From contig JBCCXL010000002.1 in the NCBI GenBank assembly GCA_039191605.1, forward strand, positions 62,001 to 126,000: 64,000 bases of DNA, read 5' to 3'. The stretch is from JBCCXL01 sp039191605 (lineage in GTDB: Bacteria; Acidobacteriota; Thermoanaerobaculia; Multivoradales; JAHZIX01). Shown here piece after piece: positions 1 to 10,419 of this stretch; the first letter of the stretch is position 1; each line of letters starts with the position of its first letter. The translations under genes were made by a program, and so were the position numbers. Under the pieces are notes generated by a model, which saw only the letters and a program-made list of their open reading frames with translations, was not told where the DNA came from and did not search any database.

Positions 1-193
1 ATTGAAGGCTCCCTCTCCTCAAGCACATCCTCGATTCTCGCCTCATCTCTTGACGGCGGGGTATCTCCGGCTTCACCCTGCTCACCGGCAGCCGCAGCGC
101 GGCTCTTCGGCCGGGGAAAAGGTAAGGGAAGGGGCAGAGAAATTGGTGAGTCACTCACGGGACGCTCCTTTGGCATCGAAGAACTGTGAAATG

Positions 194-230
194 GGTGCTG
201 GAAGCACAGCGAAGTAGGCGCTGGAATCAC
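194..230. repeat. Degenerate tandem duplication, period 23
   Basis: GGTGCTGGAAGCAC at 194-207 recurs as GGCGCTGGAATCAC at 217-230, 12 of 14 bases identical. No gene is seen on either side within 300 bases. It resembles the short tandem duplications found elsewhere in the window after gene ends. Confidence 0.5.
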
Positions 231-380
231 GGCATCGGACACGAGGACACCATGGCGCGGCGGCCGCTGATGCCCTCGCCCCTTCAAGAGGCGCCGGCAC
301 CTTGCCTTCTTCTCGCTGAGCCTCATCGCCCCTCTTTCATCCCTCTTTCCCATGCGCTGAATCCCTCTTCCAGCGAATCG

Positions 381-410
381 TTGACACCCCTCTTCTGCCT
401 CTGCTAGGAA
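381..410 (+). promoter_or_regulatory. Candidate sigma-70 promoter for the arginine decarboxylase
   Basis: A perfect TTGACA box at 381-386 is followed after 18 bases by TAGGAA at 405-410, a poor -10 match (T, A and A of TATAAT). Transcription would begin near 417 and leave a leader of about 150 bases before the ATG at 569. The -35 box is the only strong element, so the call is tentative. Confidence 0.35.
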
Positions 411-568
411 TTCATCACCTTTGCCCAGAATCCTGGCGAGCTCTCGCCCGGCGCTGGGTCGATCAAACCACCAGATCCGAGGGCGGCGGTCTCTGCCCCG
501 CCCCGCGTCTCTGCAGCCCAGAGACGGATCGAGTCTCGGGCCTCGCCCGGTCGGAGTCCTCCTGCCTC

Positions 569-1126
569 ATGGGAACCTTTCTCTTCGTCCCCACCCGCAT
601 GTTTCTCACCCGTGGGGTCGGCGTCCACAAGGAAAAGCTCACCAGCTTCGAGATGGCCCTGCGCTCCGCCGGGATCGCCGCCATCAACATCATTCGCGTC
701 TCCAGCATCTTCCCCCCCGGCTGCAAGGTGATCTCCAAGTCCAAGGGCCTGAAGGAGCTTCCCCCCGGCGCCGTGGTGCCCTGCGTCGTCGCCGAGTCCG
801 CCACCAACGAGCCGGAGCGCCGCATCGCCGCCTCGGTGGGCGTCGCGATGCCCAAAGACCCCACCCAATACGGCTACCTCTCCGAGCATCACTCCTACGG
901 CGAAGACCAGCGCACCGCCAGCGACTACGCCGAGGACCTCGCCGCCACCATGCTCGCCACCACCCTCGGCGTCGACTTCGATCCCGACACCAGCTACGAC
1001 GAGAAGCGGGAGATTTGGCGCATCTCCGGCCAGATCGTGCGCACCACCGCCCTCACCCAAACCGCCCGCGGCGACAAAGACGGTCGCTGGACCACGGTGA
1101 TCGCCGCCTCCGTGCTGCTGCCGTGA
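569..1126 (+). CDS. Pyruvoyl-dependent arginine decarboxylase
   Basis: The 185-residue product matches the PvlArgDC family in length and motif. These proenzymes cleave themselves at a serine to make a pyruvoyl cofactor and convert arginine to agmatine. The cleavage site is expected between Ser45 and Ser46 in RVSSIFPPG (residues 43-51). The N-terminal part would form the beta chain (MGTFLFVPTR...) and the rest the alpha chain. A GGAG sequence precedes the ATG by about 12 bases. The next gene on the same strand is agmatinase, the following step to putrescine, which supports the role. Homologues also occur in archaea and chlamydiae. The 250-base gap to agmatinase contains repeats, so the two may not be tightly coupled. 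Confidence 0.92.
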   Translation: MGTFLFVPTRMFLTRGVGVHKEKLTSFEMALRSAGIAAINIIRVSSIFPPGCKVISKSKGLKELPPGAVVPCVVAESATNEPERRIAASVGVAMPKDPTQYGYLSEHHSYGEDQRTASDYAEDLAATMLATTLGVDFDPDTSYDEKREIWRISGQIVRTTALTQTARGDKDGRWTTVIAASVLLP

Positions 1127-1135
1127 GCCAGCCCG

Positions 1136-1409
1136 GGGATCAATCGCCTGGCAACTTCATAGAGCCAGAGCTGCTTCTTCCCCTGGGGTCACTCGGCTGG
1201 TCCCCCAGTAGCCGGAAGCGAACCAAAGCCCGAGAGCCCAAAGCGCAGGAGCATCCGGAGCCGAAGGCGACTATGCGACCAGCTTCGGGCTCCGAGCGAG
1301 GGCAGCGTCGCCGGGATCAATCGCCTGGCAACTTCATAGGGCCGGATCGATCGCCTGAAAACTGGATGGATGAGCCATGAGTCCCTTCGAGGATCACTCG
1401 CCTGACGGC
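1136..1409 (+). repeat. Dispersed 27-base repeat family between decarboxylase and agmatinase
   Basis: A 27-base sequence starting GGGATCAATCGCCTGG is identical at 1136-1162 and 1313-1339. A shorter degenerate copy follows at 1344-1363 (GGATCGATCGCCTGAAAACT) and another at 1391-1408 (GGATCACTCGCCTGACGG), the last inside the first codons of agmatinase. Spacings are 177, about 31 and about 47 bases, so this is not a simple tandem array. The first copy begins ten bases after the decarboxylase stop. Confidence 0.8.
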
Positions 1410-2321
1410 TTAGACAGGGCTCCTCAGCCCAACTTCCTCGGCCTCGAGCCTCCCTTAAGCGACTACGCCACCGCCCGCAGCGCCATTCTGCCGGTGCCCC
1501 TGGAGCGCACCGTCTCCTACGGCGGCGGCACCGCCCGCGGGCCCCGGGCGATCCTCGACGCCTCCCTCCAGGTCGAGCTCTACGACGAAGAAACCGGCCT
1601 CGACCTAGAGCAGGAGACCGACGCCAGCCGATACGGCATCGCCACGCTGCCTCCGGCAGACGTCTCTCATCCTGACCTGGGGGACTGCCTCGAGGCCCTC
1701 CGCGCTCGCTGCCGCGAGGTGATGGAAGACGGCAAATTCCTCCTCACCCTCGGCGGCGAGCACAGCCTCACCATCGCTCCGGTGCGCGCCGCCCGGGACG
1801 TCTTCGGCCAAAACGGCGACAGTATCGGCGTCGTCCAATTCGACGCCCACGCTGACCTTCGAGACGCCTACGAGGGTACTCCCCACTCCCACGCCTGCGT
1901 CATGAAGCGAGTCTACGACGAGGGAATCGCCCACCTCGGCGTCGGCATCCGCTCCCTCTCCGGCCCCGAGGCCGAGCTCATCCGCAATCAAGACATCCCC
2001 ATCCTCTGGGCCCGGGACCTCGCCCTTAAGCCTCTTGAGAGCACCCTCCAGCGCTTCGACCAGGCCCTCGCCCGACTCCCCCATCAGATCTATCTCACCT
2101 TCGACATCGACTTCTTCGACCCCTCCCTCGTCCCCGCTACCGGTACCCCCGAACCCGGCGGCGGCACCTGGTATCCCACCCTCGCGCTGCTACGCCGCCT
2201 CTACCAGACCAAGACGGTAGTCGCCGCCGACCTCGTCGAGCTGGCGCCCCTCGCCGGGCTGCCGGCGGGCGACTTCGTGGCGGCCAAGCTGGCGAGTCGG
2301 CTGCTTCCATTCGCCCCTTGA
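1377..2321 (+). CDS. speB: Agmatinase (ureohydrolase family)
   Basis: This 314-residue protein belongs to the arginase/agmatinase family and would hydrolyse agmatine to putrescine and urea with a dinuclear manganese centre. The metal ligands are all present: His129 in GGEHS (126-130), Asp156, His158 and Asp160 in FDAHADLRD, and Asp243 and Asp245 in TFDIDFFDPS. The glycine-rich TGTPEPGG loop (255-262) is typical. Directly upstream is the arginine decarboxylase, so the pair makes a two-step arginine-to-putrescine route. The ATG at 1377 is used, but the first 30 residues are poorly conserved and overlap a degenerate copy of the upstream repeat, so a later start is possible. Length is close to the family norm. 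Confidence 0.93.
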   Translation: MSPFEDHSPDGLDRAPQPNFLGLEPPLSDYATARSAILPVPLERTVSYGGGTARGPRAILDASLQVELYDEETGLDLEQETDASRYGIATLPPADVSHPDLGDCLEALRARCREVMEDGKFLLTLGGEHSLTIAPVRAARDVFGQNGDSIGVVQFDAHADLRDAYEGTPHSHACVMKRVYDEGIAHLGVGIRSLSGPEAELIRNQDIPILWARDLALKPLESTLQRFDQALARLPHQIYLTFDIDFFDPSLVPATGTPEPGGGTWYPTLALLRRLYQTKTVVAADLVELAPLAGLPAGDFVAAKLASRLLPFAP

Positions 2322-2376
2322 GTCCAGAACCCTCGCAGACAGTCGATCCTCAAGCCGACCTAGCCTTCGGTATTCC

Positions 2377-3585
2377 TCAGCCCGACACCAGACTGAGCGC
2401 GAAGCGGATCACGAAAGCATTGGTGATGTCCACGAAGAAAGCGGCGACCAGCGGCAAAATGATGAAGGCGGTCGGTGAGGGGCCGTGCTTCTTGGTGACC
2501 GCGGTCATGTTGGCGATGGCGGTGGGGGTAGCACCGAGGGCGAAACCGCCGAACCCAGCGCTCAGCACGGCGGCCTGGTATCCCCGCCCCATCAGGGGGA
2601 AGAGAATCCAGACGACATACAGAACCGCCGCGAGAGTCTGGCAGCCAAGAATAATGAGCAAAGGACCGGCGAGATCCGCGATAGTCCACAGCTGCATGCT
2701 CATCAGCGACATCGCCAAGAAAAGCCCGAGAGAGAAATCGGAGACCACCGCCATCGCCGGCGTGCGGGCAGGCCACGGCATGCCGCGAAAGATAAAAGGG
2801 ATCGTGTTCGAGAAGAGGATTCCGGTCAGCAGACAGGTCACGAAGAGCGGCAGCTTGAGGCCCGTGGAGGCGATGAAGTCGTTGAGGATGTAGCCCACGA
2901 TCATGGTGATGTGGAGAGCGAGAATCACCGCCATCAGGTTGAGGTGATCGATGCGCTGCTCCTCGGCCCCCTCGTATTCCAGGCCCACCATCGGCTCCTG
3001 GTCGCCTCTGCTGGAAAGATCGCCGCGCTCAATGAGGAAGCGGGCGATGGGACCGCCGATCAAGCTCGCCAGCACTAGCCCCAAGGTCGCGCAGGCGATA
3101 CCAATTTCCAGCGCGTTCTCGACTCCCAGGGCCACCACCTCCGGCGCCCAGGCGATGGCGGTACCGTGCCCGCCGATCAGCGAGGTCGAGCCAGCGAGCA
3201 CTCCCACCGACAGCGGTGCACCCACCAGAGCCGCGGCTCCCACCCCGACTGCGTTCTGTACCGCAATGAAGGCGAGGGTGAGAGCGAGCAGAGTGAGTAA
3301 GGGACGGCCACCGTTGACCAGGTCTCTAATCCTGGCGTTGAGGCCGATGGAGGCGAAGAAATAAACCAGCAGAAGATCCCGGCTCCTGAGCTCGAAGGCG
3401 ACCTCCGTTCCGGTTGCCAAATAGATTGCGAACACCACCAGGGCTGCCAACAGCCCACCGGTCACCGGTTCAGGGATATTGAAGTCACGCAACACCGCGA
3501 TCCGCCGGTTGAGGTGCCAGCCGACGAAGAAAACCACGATACCTAGGGTGTAGGTTAAGAACCCGTCGACCAAGTATTCCTGCAC
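2377..3585 (-). CDS. gltS: Sodium/glutamate symporter GltS
   Basis: This inner-membrane carrier takes up glutamate with sodium. Hallmarks of the ESS family, counted from GTG at 3585, are IPEPVTGG (37-44), FFASIGLN (76-83) and the re-entrant pore loop GSTSLIGGHGTA (132-143), with a second GGFALGATPTA loop near the C-terminus. About ten hydrophobic segments are visible. The GTG at 3585 places IPEP 36 residues from the start, as in E. coli GltS, and has a GGAG just upstream. A TTG at 3612 would add nine residues. The gene converges on agmatinase with 55 bases between stops. No operon partner is obvious. Confidence 0.93.
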   Translation of the reverse strand: MQEYLVDGFLTYTLGIVVFFVGWHLNRRIAVLRDFNIPEPVTGGLLAALVVFAIYLATGTEVAFELRSRDLLLVYFFASIGLNARIRDLVNGGRPLLTLLALTLAFIAVQNAVGVGAAALVGAPLSVGVLAGSTSLIGGHGTAIAWAPEVVALGVENALEIGIACATLGLVLASLIGGPIARFLIERGDLSSRGDQEPMVGLEYEGAEEQRIDHLNLMAVILALHITMIVGYILNDFIASTGLKLPLFVTCLLTGILFSNTIPFIFRGMPWPARTPAMAVVSDFSLGLFLAMSLMSMQLWTIADLAGPLLIILGCQTLAAVLYVVWILFPLMGRGYQAAVLSAGFGGFALGATPTAIANMTAVTKKHGPSPTAFIILPLVAAFFVDITNAFVIRFALSLVSG

Positions 3586-3667
3586 GACTCCACGACCTCG
3601 ATAGCGGACCAACCGCCAAATGATCCACGAACACTGCGTGAGCTAACCGCTCGGTAGGCGAGCCGGA

Positions 3668-4360
3668 TCAGCTCAAGAGCTTCGACTTCTCCATCTCGCC
3701 GTCTACTGCCCGCGCCAGCTCCTGGACGAAGGAATCGATGTCGTCTGGGTTGGTGGTGTCGCTGAGGCTGGCCCAGATCAGCTCCCCGGACTCCATCTCG
3801 TAAATCAGGATCTCGACCCGCACGATGGTGTCGGTCCGAGTCGTCCCCGGCTGACGAACGGTGTACCAGCTCCGCTCCCAATACCGGCCCCAGCTCCGGT
3901 AATAGGGCACCTGCACCCAGGTATCCGGAGTCTCGGTGATGCGCTCTTCTTCACTGATCACTCGCAGGGTGAGGACGGCGTCGGCTTCTTCCTCCACGAG
4001 CCTTGCTCTCGCAGCCTCCTCGTCTTGCGCCTCTTCGGCGGTCAGCAGCGTGTAGCCAGCGAGGCCCTCGGCGCCGCGCTCATCCAGCTCGCGGACCAAT
4101 GCGTTCTCCGTCGCCCGGCGAGACGTCTCGCTATCGCTGATGAAGAAGACCGCGACCCGCTCTCCGTCGAGAGCGCCGAAGGGGATATCCGGCGACTGCC
4201 AGGTGGAGACAAAGGTAGTCGACGAGCATCCGGTAAGCACCAGAAGGGTGACAACCGAAACCAGCAGACCAAGAAAACCGCGGCCCGAGACTTCCCTGTG
4301 GACTCGGCTCTGGACACCAGGCATAACGCTAGAGTGATTCGTCGACGCTTGGAGCTGCAT
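3668..4360 (-). CDS. Outer-membrane-type lipoprotein, DUF4136-like
   Basis: A 230-residue secreted lipoprotein. The hydrophobic segment GFLGLLVSVVTLLVL ends in a lipobox LTGC with lipidation expected at Cys45. The mature part begins SSTTFVSTWQ and resembles the DUF4136 group of bacterial lipoproteins (the STW.SP stretch and a late GELIWA stretch); that match is from memory of the family. The ATG at 4360 has AAGGA about nine bases upstream. An internal ATG at 4324 would give a shorter signal. A Trp/Tyr-rich patch (YYRSWGRYWERSWY) lies in the middle. No function is known and the flanking genes give no clue. Confidence 0.75.
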   Translation of the reverse strand: MQLQASTNHSSVMPGVQSRVHREVSGRGFLGLLVSVVTLLVLTGCSSTTFVSTWQSPDIPFGALDGERVAVFFISDSETSRRATENALVRELDERGAEGLAGYTLLTAEEAQDEEAARARLVEEEADAVLTLRVISEEERITETPDTWVQVPYYRSWGRYWERSWYTVRQPGTTRTDTIVRVEILIYEMESGELIWASLSDTTNPDDIDSFVQELARAVDGEMEKSKLLS

Positions 4361-4540
4361 CTCTATTTTCCTTTTCTAAATGATTCGCAATGGACTAAGG
4401 AACAGGAGAAAGATTGTACCTCCTTCACTACGCAACAGACTCCACCTCCCTGAAGGAGCCCGATCAACTTGATCCACAACTACCGAAGATCAAGCTCTGG
4501 AAGACCAGGCTTTACGCTTCGCCTTCGACGAAGCTCCTCC

Positions 4541-4584
4541 AAGAAAGAAAACGCCCGCCGCCTCCAACCGGAGGGGCGGGCGTT
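4541..4584 (-). terminator. Rho-independent terminator of the amino-acid symporter
   Basis: AACGCCCGCC (4550-4559) and CCTCC (4561-4565) pair with GGAGG and GGCGGGCGTT (4570-4584) around an AACC loop, with one bulged base at 4560. On the minus strand the stem is followed by TTTTCTTTC, a good U tract. It lies 22 bases past the stop of the symporter at 4606. Confidence 0.88.
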
Positions 4585-4605
4585 CGACTACCAACGGGAT
4601 CAGCA

Positions 4606-6330
<1,725 letters not shown>

Positions 6331-6479
6331 AAAAGTTCCCCTAGAAATGCCCTACAAGTGACGGCAACGCGCGACGAGGACCCGAGGGAGTTAAAGATCC
6401 CGGAGCTCATCGAGCCATGGTGTTGAACGAAAACCCGCAGGAGCATACCACTCTCCCCCGCTTCCGGCGCGGCGGAGGC

Positions 6480-7676
6480 TCAGGGGAGAAAGGGATGATC
6501 CACCTTGCCGGCGAGGCGATCGGCGAGGTGCTTGCCGAGGGCGAAGGAGAGGGAGAGGCCGTGACCGGTGAGACCGGCGGCGTAGAGGGCATCCGGCAGA
6601 CGGGGCACGGTACCGACTCGGGGAAAGCCGTCAGAGGAGAACCCCATGGTGCCAGCCCAGCGCCGCGCCACGGCGCGGCCGGCGAGGGCGGGGAAATACT
6701 CGTCCAAGAAGCGCTCCAGAGCGCTCTGCACCGAGTGGGTCGGCTGCTCCCGATAGCCCACCTCGTCCTCCACGGCGACCTGGCGACAGCCGCCGAGGAC
6801 CACCGTGCCGTCCGGCAGCTGGCGGATGTATTGGAAGCCTTCGTCGATATACCAAACCCCTTCCAGCACCCGCAGGCCGGGTCCGGTGGCCAGCATCTGT
6901 CCGCGCACCGGGCGCACCTCAGCGGCCAGCTGGGGAATCAGCTGCGGGATGTAGGCGTTGACCGCCACCACCACCGCGTCCGCCTGGACCTCCCCGGCCT
7001 CCGTCGCCAGGCGCACGCCTCCCCCTTCCCGAGCCTCCAGCGCCCGCACCCGCGCCCCGGTGAGCACTTCCACCGAACCGTCCCCCTCCCCTAAGGCCTG
7101 CACCCGGGCCGCGATGCCCCGCGCCAGCCGCACCGGGTCGAGGCCGACATCCTCCGGCTGCTGGAAGGCGGCGCCGAGGCGAGGGCTGCCGGAAGCCCGC
7201 GCCAGCTCCTCCCCCTCTACCCAGCGAAAGCGGAAGCCGTCCTCCGCCAAAAGCTCCGCGCTGGCCCGCAGCTCGGCGACCTTCTCGGCGTCGTCCGGCG
7301 CCGCGACCCAGCTGCCCTCCCGCACCACCTCCGCGTCGACCTCGCCGCTGTCCAGCAGCTCCGCCCTCAGCAGTCGGCGATTCTCCCGGGAACGCTCCCA
7401 GAAGGCCCTCGCTCGTTCCCTGCCCACCGCGGCGATCAGCTGGCTGTAGGGCTCGGCGGATCCGGTGAGCAAGAAGCCGGCATTGCGGCCCGAGGCGCGG
7501 CCCGCCAGGCCGCTGGCCTCCACCACCGTCACTCGCCGCCCGGCGCGGGCCAGCCAATAGGCCGTGGACAGCCCCACCAGGCCTCCACCGACCACAGCGA
7601 TCTCGGTTCGCCGCAGCGAATGATGTCGAGCGAGCCAAAGGGAGGGGCCCTGGTCCGGGGCGGAGCGATAGGTCAT
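6480..7676 (-). CDS. FAD-dependent oxidoreductase, DAO/PuuB-like
   Basis: A 398-residue flavoprotein of the D-amino-acid oxidase (DAO) superfamily. The dinucleotide-binding VVGGGLVG is at 28-35, followed by ASGRNAGFLL, a stretch shared with gamma-glutamylputrescine oxidase-like enzymes. A C-terminal RWAGTMGFSSDGFPRVG completes the fold. Such enzymes oxidise secondary or primary amines and amino acids. The polyamine genes at the left edge make an amine substrate tempting, but they are 4 kb away on the other strand and this link is only inference. The ATG at 7676 is used. The next gene upstream ends 83 bases away. Confidence 0.85.
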   Translation of the reverse strand: MTYRSAPDQGPSLWLARHHSLRRTEIAVVGGGLVGLSTAYWLARAGRRVTVVEASGLAGRASGRNAGFLLTGSAEPYSQLIAAVGRERARAFWERSRENRRLLRAELLDSGEVDAEVVREGSWVAAPDDAEKVAELRASAELLAEDGFRFRWVEGEELARASGSPRLGAAFQQPEDVGLDPVRLARGIAARVQALGEGDGSVEVLTGARVRALEAREGGGVRLATEAGEVQADAVVVAVNAYIPQLIPQLAAEVRPVRGQMLATGPGLRVLEGVWYIDEGFQYIRQLPDGTVVLGGCRQVAVEDEVGYREQPTHSVQSALERFLDEYFPALAGRAVARRWAGTMGFSSDGFPRVGTVPRLPDALYAAGLTGHGLSLSFALGKHLADRLAGKVDHPFLP

Positions 7677-7759
7677 CTCGTCTCGCGATCTCCGCGCGAC
7701 GGACCCTGGGATCGGGCCCGGACGCGGAAGAGTTCAGGGTGTGGAAAGCTCCCTCAAGC

Positions 7760-9013
7760 TTAGCGCTCCCCTCCCCGCGCCGCCAGCTGCTCCAGGAGCT
7801 GGCGGTGGAGCTGATGGCGGTAGGGATGCAGGTTCTGCTCCGGCGTTGTGCGGTGGGCCAACAGCACTGCGGCGCCGCCGGCCCGCCACTTCTGCTTCGC
7901 TCCGGACTCTCCAGAGGGCTCCTCAGCAGGCCCCCCATCCGGGACGACCCACAGGCTGCCGCCGGTGAAGCCGGTATGGCCGAAGGCCTGCGCTGGAAGG
8001 TCCGGTCCGCCGCTATTGCCCGCTCGTGGCCGGAACCAGCCGAGGCGGTGCTCGCCGTCGAGGGCCCGGCTCACCGCCGCGGGCGAGAGCAGCGCCCCCG
8101 GAGAGCGCCATTCCCGGCCCAGCGCGAGCACCCCCGCCACGCTGCCGAAGAGGCCCGCATGACCCGCTACCGCTCCTAGCGCCGGCCGCAGGAAGCGAGC
8201 ATTACCGTCCTGCCGCTGCCCAGCCTTCGGCGCCCCCAGGGCCTCGATCTCCAGGCCTAGGTCCTGGGCCAGCTGCACCTCACGGGTGGTGTCTAGGGTC
8301 GTGGGCACGATCTCGGAAGGCTCGGGATGGGCCCTCACCTCCCCCTCCGCCCCGTGAGCCGCCAGCAGCGGCTCCAGCACGCGGGTGGTGAGCACCAGGT
8401 CGAGATCCGCCCCCAGAACCCTGCGGCAGGCCAGCCCGTAGAGCAGGTAGCCAAGATCGCTATAAGTGCCGACCTCCGCGCCCCACTGGCGGCGATCGCC
8501 GAGAAAGCCGGCGATTCGATCCGCCGTCAGCCCCAGCCCCTCGTCGTCGGCCTCCGCGAGGAGAAAGTGCGGGGCATAGAGGGGAGCCCATGCTTTGAGC
8601 CCGGAGGAGTGGCGCAGCAGCGACTCCAGCGGCCGCTTGCGCAGCTGACGATGGGCGTGGGGCCACAGCGAGCCCACCGGCGTCACCAAAGGCAATTCGC
8701 CGCTCTCGTCCAACACCAGGGCCAGGGTGGCGACGAAGGGCTTGGTGAGGGAGGCGAGATCGAAGAAGCGAGGCGTGGCCTTCGCCGTCGGATCAGCGGG
8801 TACCGCCTCGACCTCCAGAGTCAGCGCCTCGGCGCCATCGTCCACTTCGGCGCCGACGCGCCGCTCGTCGATCTCCAGCCCCACCGCCGCTCCCGTCGCG
8901 ACGCCGTTCTCCACCAGCGCCGCCGGCAAACCGGCCCAGGACAGCCTCTCTGGCAGCACTGAATGCTGCTTCAAGGGTTGCTCCGAGCTTTCTGCAGCCG
9001 CCGCCTTGCTCAA
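7760..9013 (-). CDS. Beta-lactamase-family serine hydrolase (S12/class C-like)
   Basis: A 417-residue member of the penicillin-binding protein-like serine hydrolases. The nucleophile motif is SLTK at 88-91, the second motif YSD at 184-186 (usual YSN or YAN) and the third HTG at 346-348 (usual KTG or HxG). No signal peptide is evident, so it may act in the cytoplasm, unlike true beta-lactamases. The TTG at 9013 overlaps the stop of the glycosyltransferase by four bases, indicating coupling, and no better start is visible. It may be an esterase or peptidase on glycan or peptidoglycan products; the substrate is unknown. Confidence 0.8.
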   Translation of the reverse strand: MSKAAAAESSEQPLKQHSVLPERLSWAGLPAALVENGVATGAAVGLEIDERRVGAEVDDGAEALTLEVEAVPADPTAKATPRFFDLASLTKPFVATLALVLDESGELPLVTPVGSLWPHAHRQLRKRPLESLLRHSSGLKAWAPLYAPHFLLAEADDEGLGLTADRIAGFLGDRRQWGAEVGTYSDLGYLLYGLACRRVLGADLDLVLTTRVLEPLLAAHGAEGEVRAHPEPSEIVPTTLDTTREVQLAQDLGLEIEALGAPKAGQRQDGNARFLRPALGAVAGHAGLFGSVAGVLALGREWRSPGALLSPAAVSRALDGEHRLGWFRPRAGNSGGPDLPAQAFGHTGFTGGSLWVVPDGGPAEEPSGESGAKQKWRAGGAAVLLAHRTTPEQNLHPYRHQLHRQLLEQLAARGGER

Positions 9014-10275
9014 CGCTTTCTACCCGCCGTGAAGCGCTCCTGAGCCTCGACGTAGGCCTCGCGATAGCGCGCCGCCACCGCATCCCAGGTGAGCTGGGAG
9101 GTCGCCTTGCGACGGCCCGCGGCGCCGAGGTCTCGGGCGCGATCCAGGTCCTGGAGCAGACGGTCCAGGGCAGCCACCGCCGCCTCGCCGTCCTGTTCCG
9201 GAATCAGCGCGCCGGTGACTCCCTCTTCCACCGCCAGGGGAATTCCGGAGATCGCCGAGGCCACCACCGGCAGCCCGGTGGCCATCGCCTCGAGAATCAC
9301 GTTCGGCAGGCCATCGACGTTCCCCGCCGGATCGTGCACCGCCGGCAGAATGAAGAGGTCCGCGGCGCGATAGAGATCCGGCAGGGTATCCCGGTATACC
9401 GCTCCCGGAAAGTGCACTCGATCCGCCCAGAGCCGCGCCGCCTGCCGCAGCTCCTCCAGGCGATCTCCTCCCCCGGCGAGCACCAGGTGGGCTTCCGGGT
9501 GCTTCTCCATCAAGGGCCCCAGAGCCGGCACCAGCACGTGGAAGCCCTTCTTGGTGGCCATCCGCCCCACCGAGAGAATCATCGGCGCGTCCGCCGGGAT
9601 GCCCAGCTGCTCCCGCCACTGCCGACGCCCCTCGTCCTCCAGGCTCTCTACGGGGTGGAATAGCTCCACGTCGACGCCGTAGGGAATCACCCGGGCGTCG
9701 TCCCGGGAAAAGCCCAGAGCCGCCACCCGGTCCACCAGCTCCGGAGAGCAGCCGGTGAGCCCCTGACAGCGGCTCAGCGCCTTGCCGACCCGGCCCCGCA
9801 GCCAGAGTTTCTCGGCCATGAAGACATCGCTGCCGTGGAGGCCGGCGAGCACCGCCAGACGCTTTCCGAAGGAGGCCGCCGGCAGGCCGTTGGGCACCAC
9901 CCAATGGGCTTGGAGGACGTCAAAGCTCCCATGTCTTTGTCCCTGGCCCTGCCGCAGGTGGCGGGAGAGAGCCCGATGGGCTCCCCACCAATAGAGGGGG
10001 GCGGAAACGGCCGCGCCGATGCGCATGCCTTCGTCTTTCTTCAGGGAGCGGCTATAGCCCACCAGCTCCAGGGATTCGGGAGCGTAGCGGAAGGTCTCCA
10101 CCGCCACGCCGTCGTCGTCCCAGGACGCCTTCACCCCCTCCGCGTGGGGGGCGAGCACCGTCACCTCGTCTCCGCCGCGAACCAGCCCGCGGGCGAGGTC
10201 CCGAATGAAGGGGCCGGCGGTATCTCCGTCAAAGCGCGGATAGGTTTGGGTCAGGAAGAGAATCTTCAAGGCCAC
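9010..10275 (-). CDS. Glycosyltransferase family 4 protein
   Basis: A 421-residue GT-B fold glycosyltransferase. An N-terminal Rossmann domain starts FLTQTYPRFDGDTAG, a common opening of this family, and HGSDVF is at 147-152. The C-terminal GT4 domain begins with VGRMATKKG (236-244), and the donor-binding E of NVILEAMATGLP is near 329. It would transfer a sugar from a nucleotide donor onto a lipid or exopolysaccharide acceptor at the membrane. The GTG at 10275 is used. It is followed with a four-base overlap by the serine hydrolase, and preceded by a GT2 enzyme and a flavoprotein, so the group looks like a glycan assembly unit. Confidence 0.88.
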   Translation of the reverse strand: MALKILFLTQTYPRFDGDTAGPFIRDLARGLVRGGDEVTVLAPHAEGVKASWDDDGVAVETFRYAPESLELVGYSRSLKKDEGMRIGAAVSAPLYWWGAHRALSRHLRQGQGQRHGSFDVLQAHWVVPNGLPAASFGKRLAVLAGLHGSDVFMAEKLWLRGRVGKALSRCQGLTGCSPELVDRVAALGFSRDDARVIPYGVDVELFHPVESLEDEGRRQWREQLGIPADAPMILSVGRMATKKGFHVLVPALGPLMEKHPEAHLVLAGGGDRLEELRQAARLWADRVHFPGAVYRDTLPDLYRAADLFILPAVHDPAGNVDGLPNVILEAMATGLPVVASAISGIPLAVEEGVTGALIPEQDGEAAVAALDRLLQDLDRARDLGAAGRRKATSQLTWDAVAARYREAYVEAQERFTAGRKR

Positions 10276-10419
10276 CGGCCCTCCTTAGGATTCCGGCGCG
10301 CCTCGCAGGGCCCGCCGACTCCGATTCAGCTCACGAGGCTCTTCGATTCAGGAGACAGACTCCGAGGCTCATTCCGGCCCAGCACCGCCCCGCCGCCGCG
10401 GGCCCAGTCTAAGGGGAAC

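Larger units (their letters stand above)
1..568. other. Gene-free leader region
   Basis: I find no convincing gene before the arginine decarboxylase. The short open frames here have no recognisable domain and unnatural composition (runs of Ser, Pro and Arg from GC-rich frames). The stretch holds a degenerate 23-base tandem duplication near 194-230, several CCCTCTT-type repeats around 330-400, and a candidate promoter with a perfect TTGACA. It is probably the 3' end region of an upstream gene outside the window plus the leader of the polyamine genes. Confidence 0.5.

Noticed and set aside
1..407. Two small open frames at the left edge
   Set aside because: No ribosome site, no family, and composition is not protein-like.
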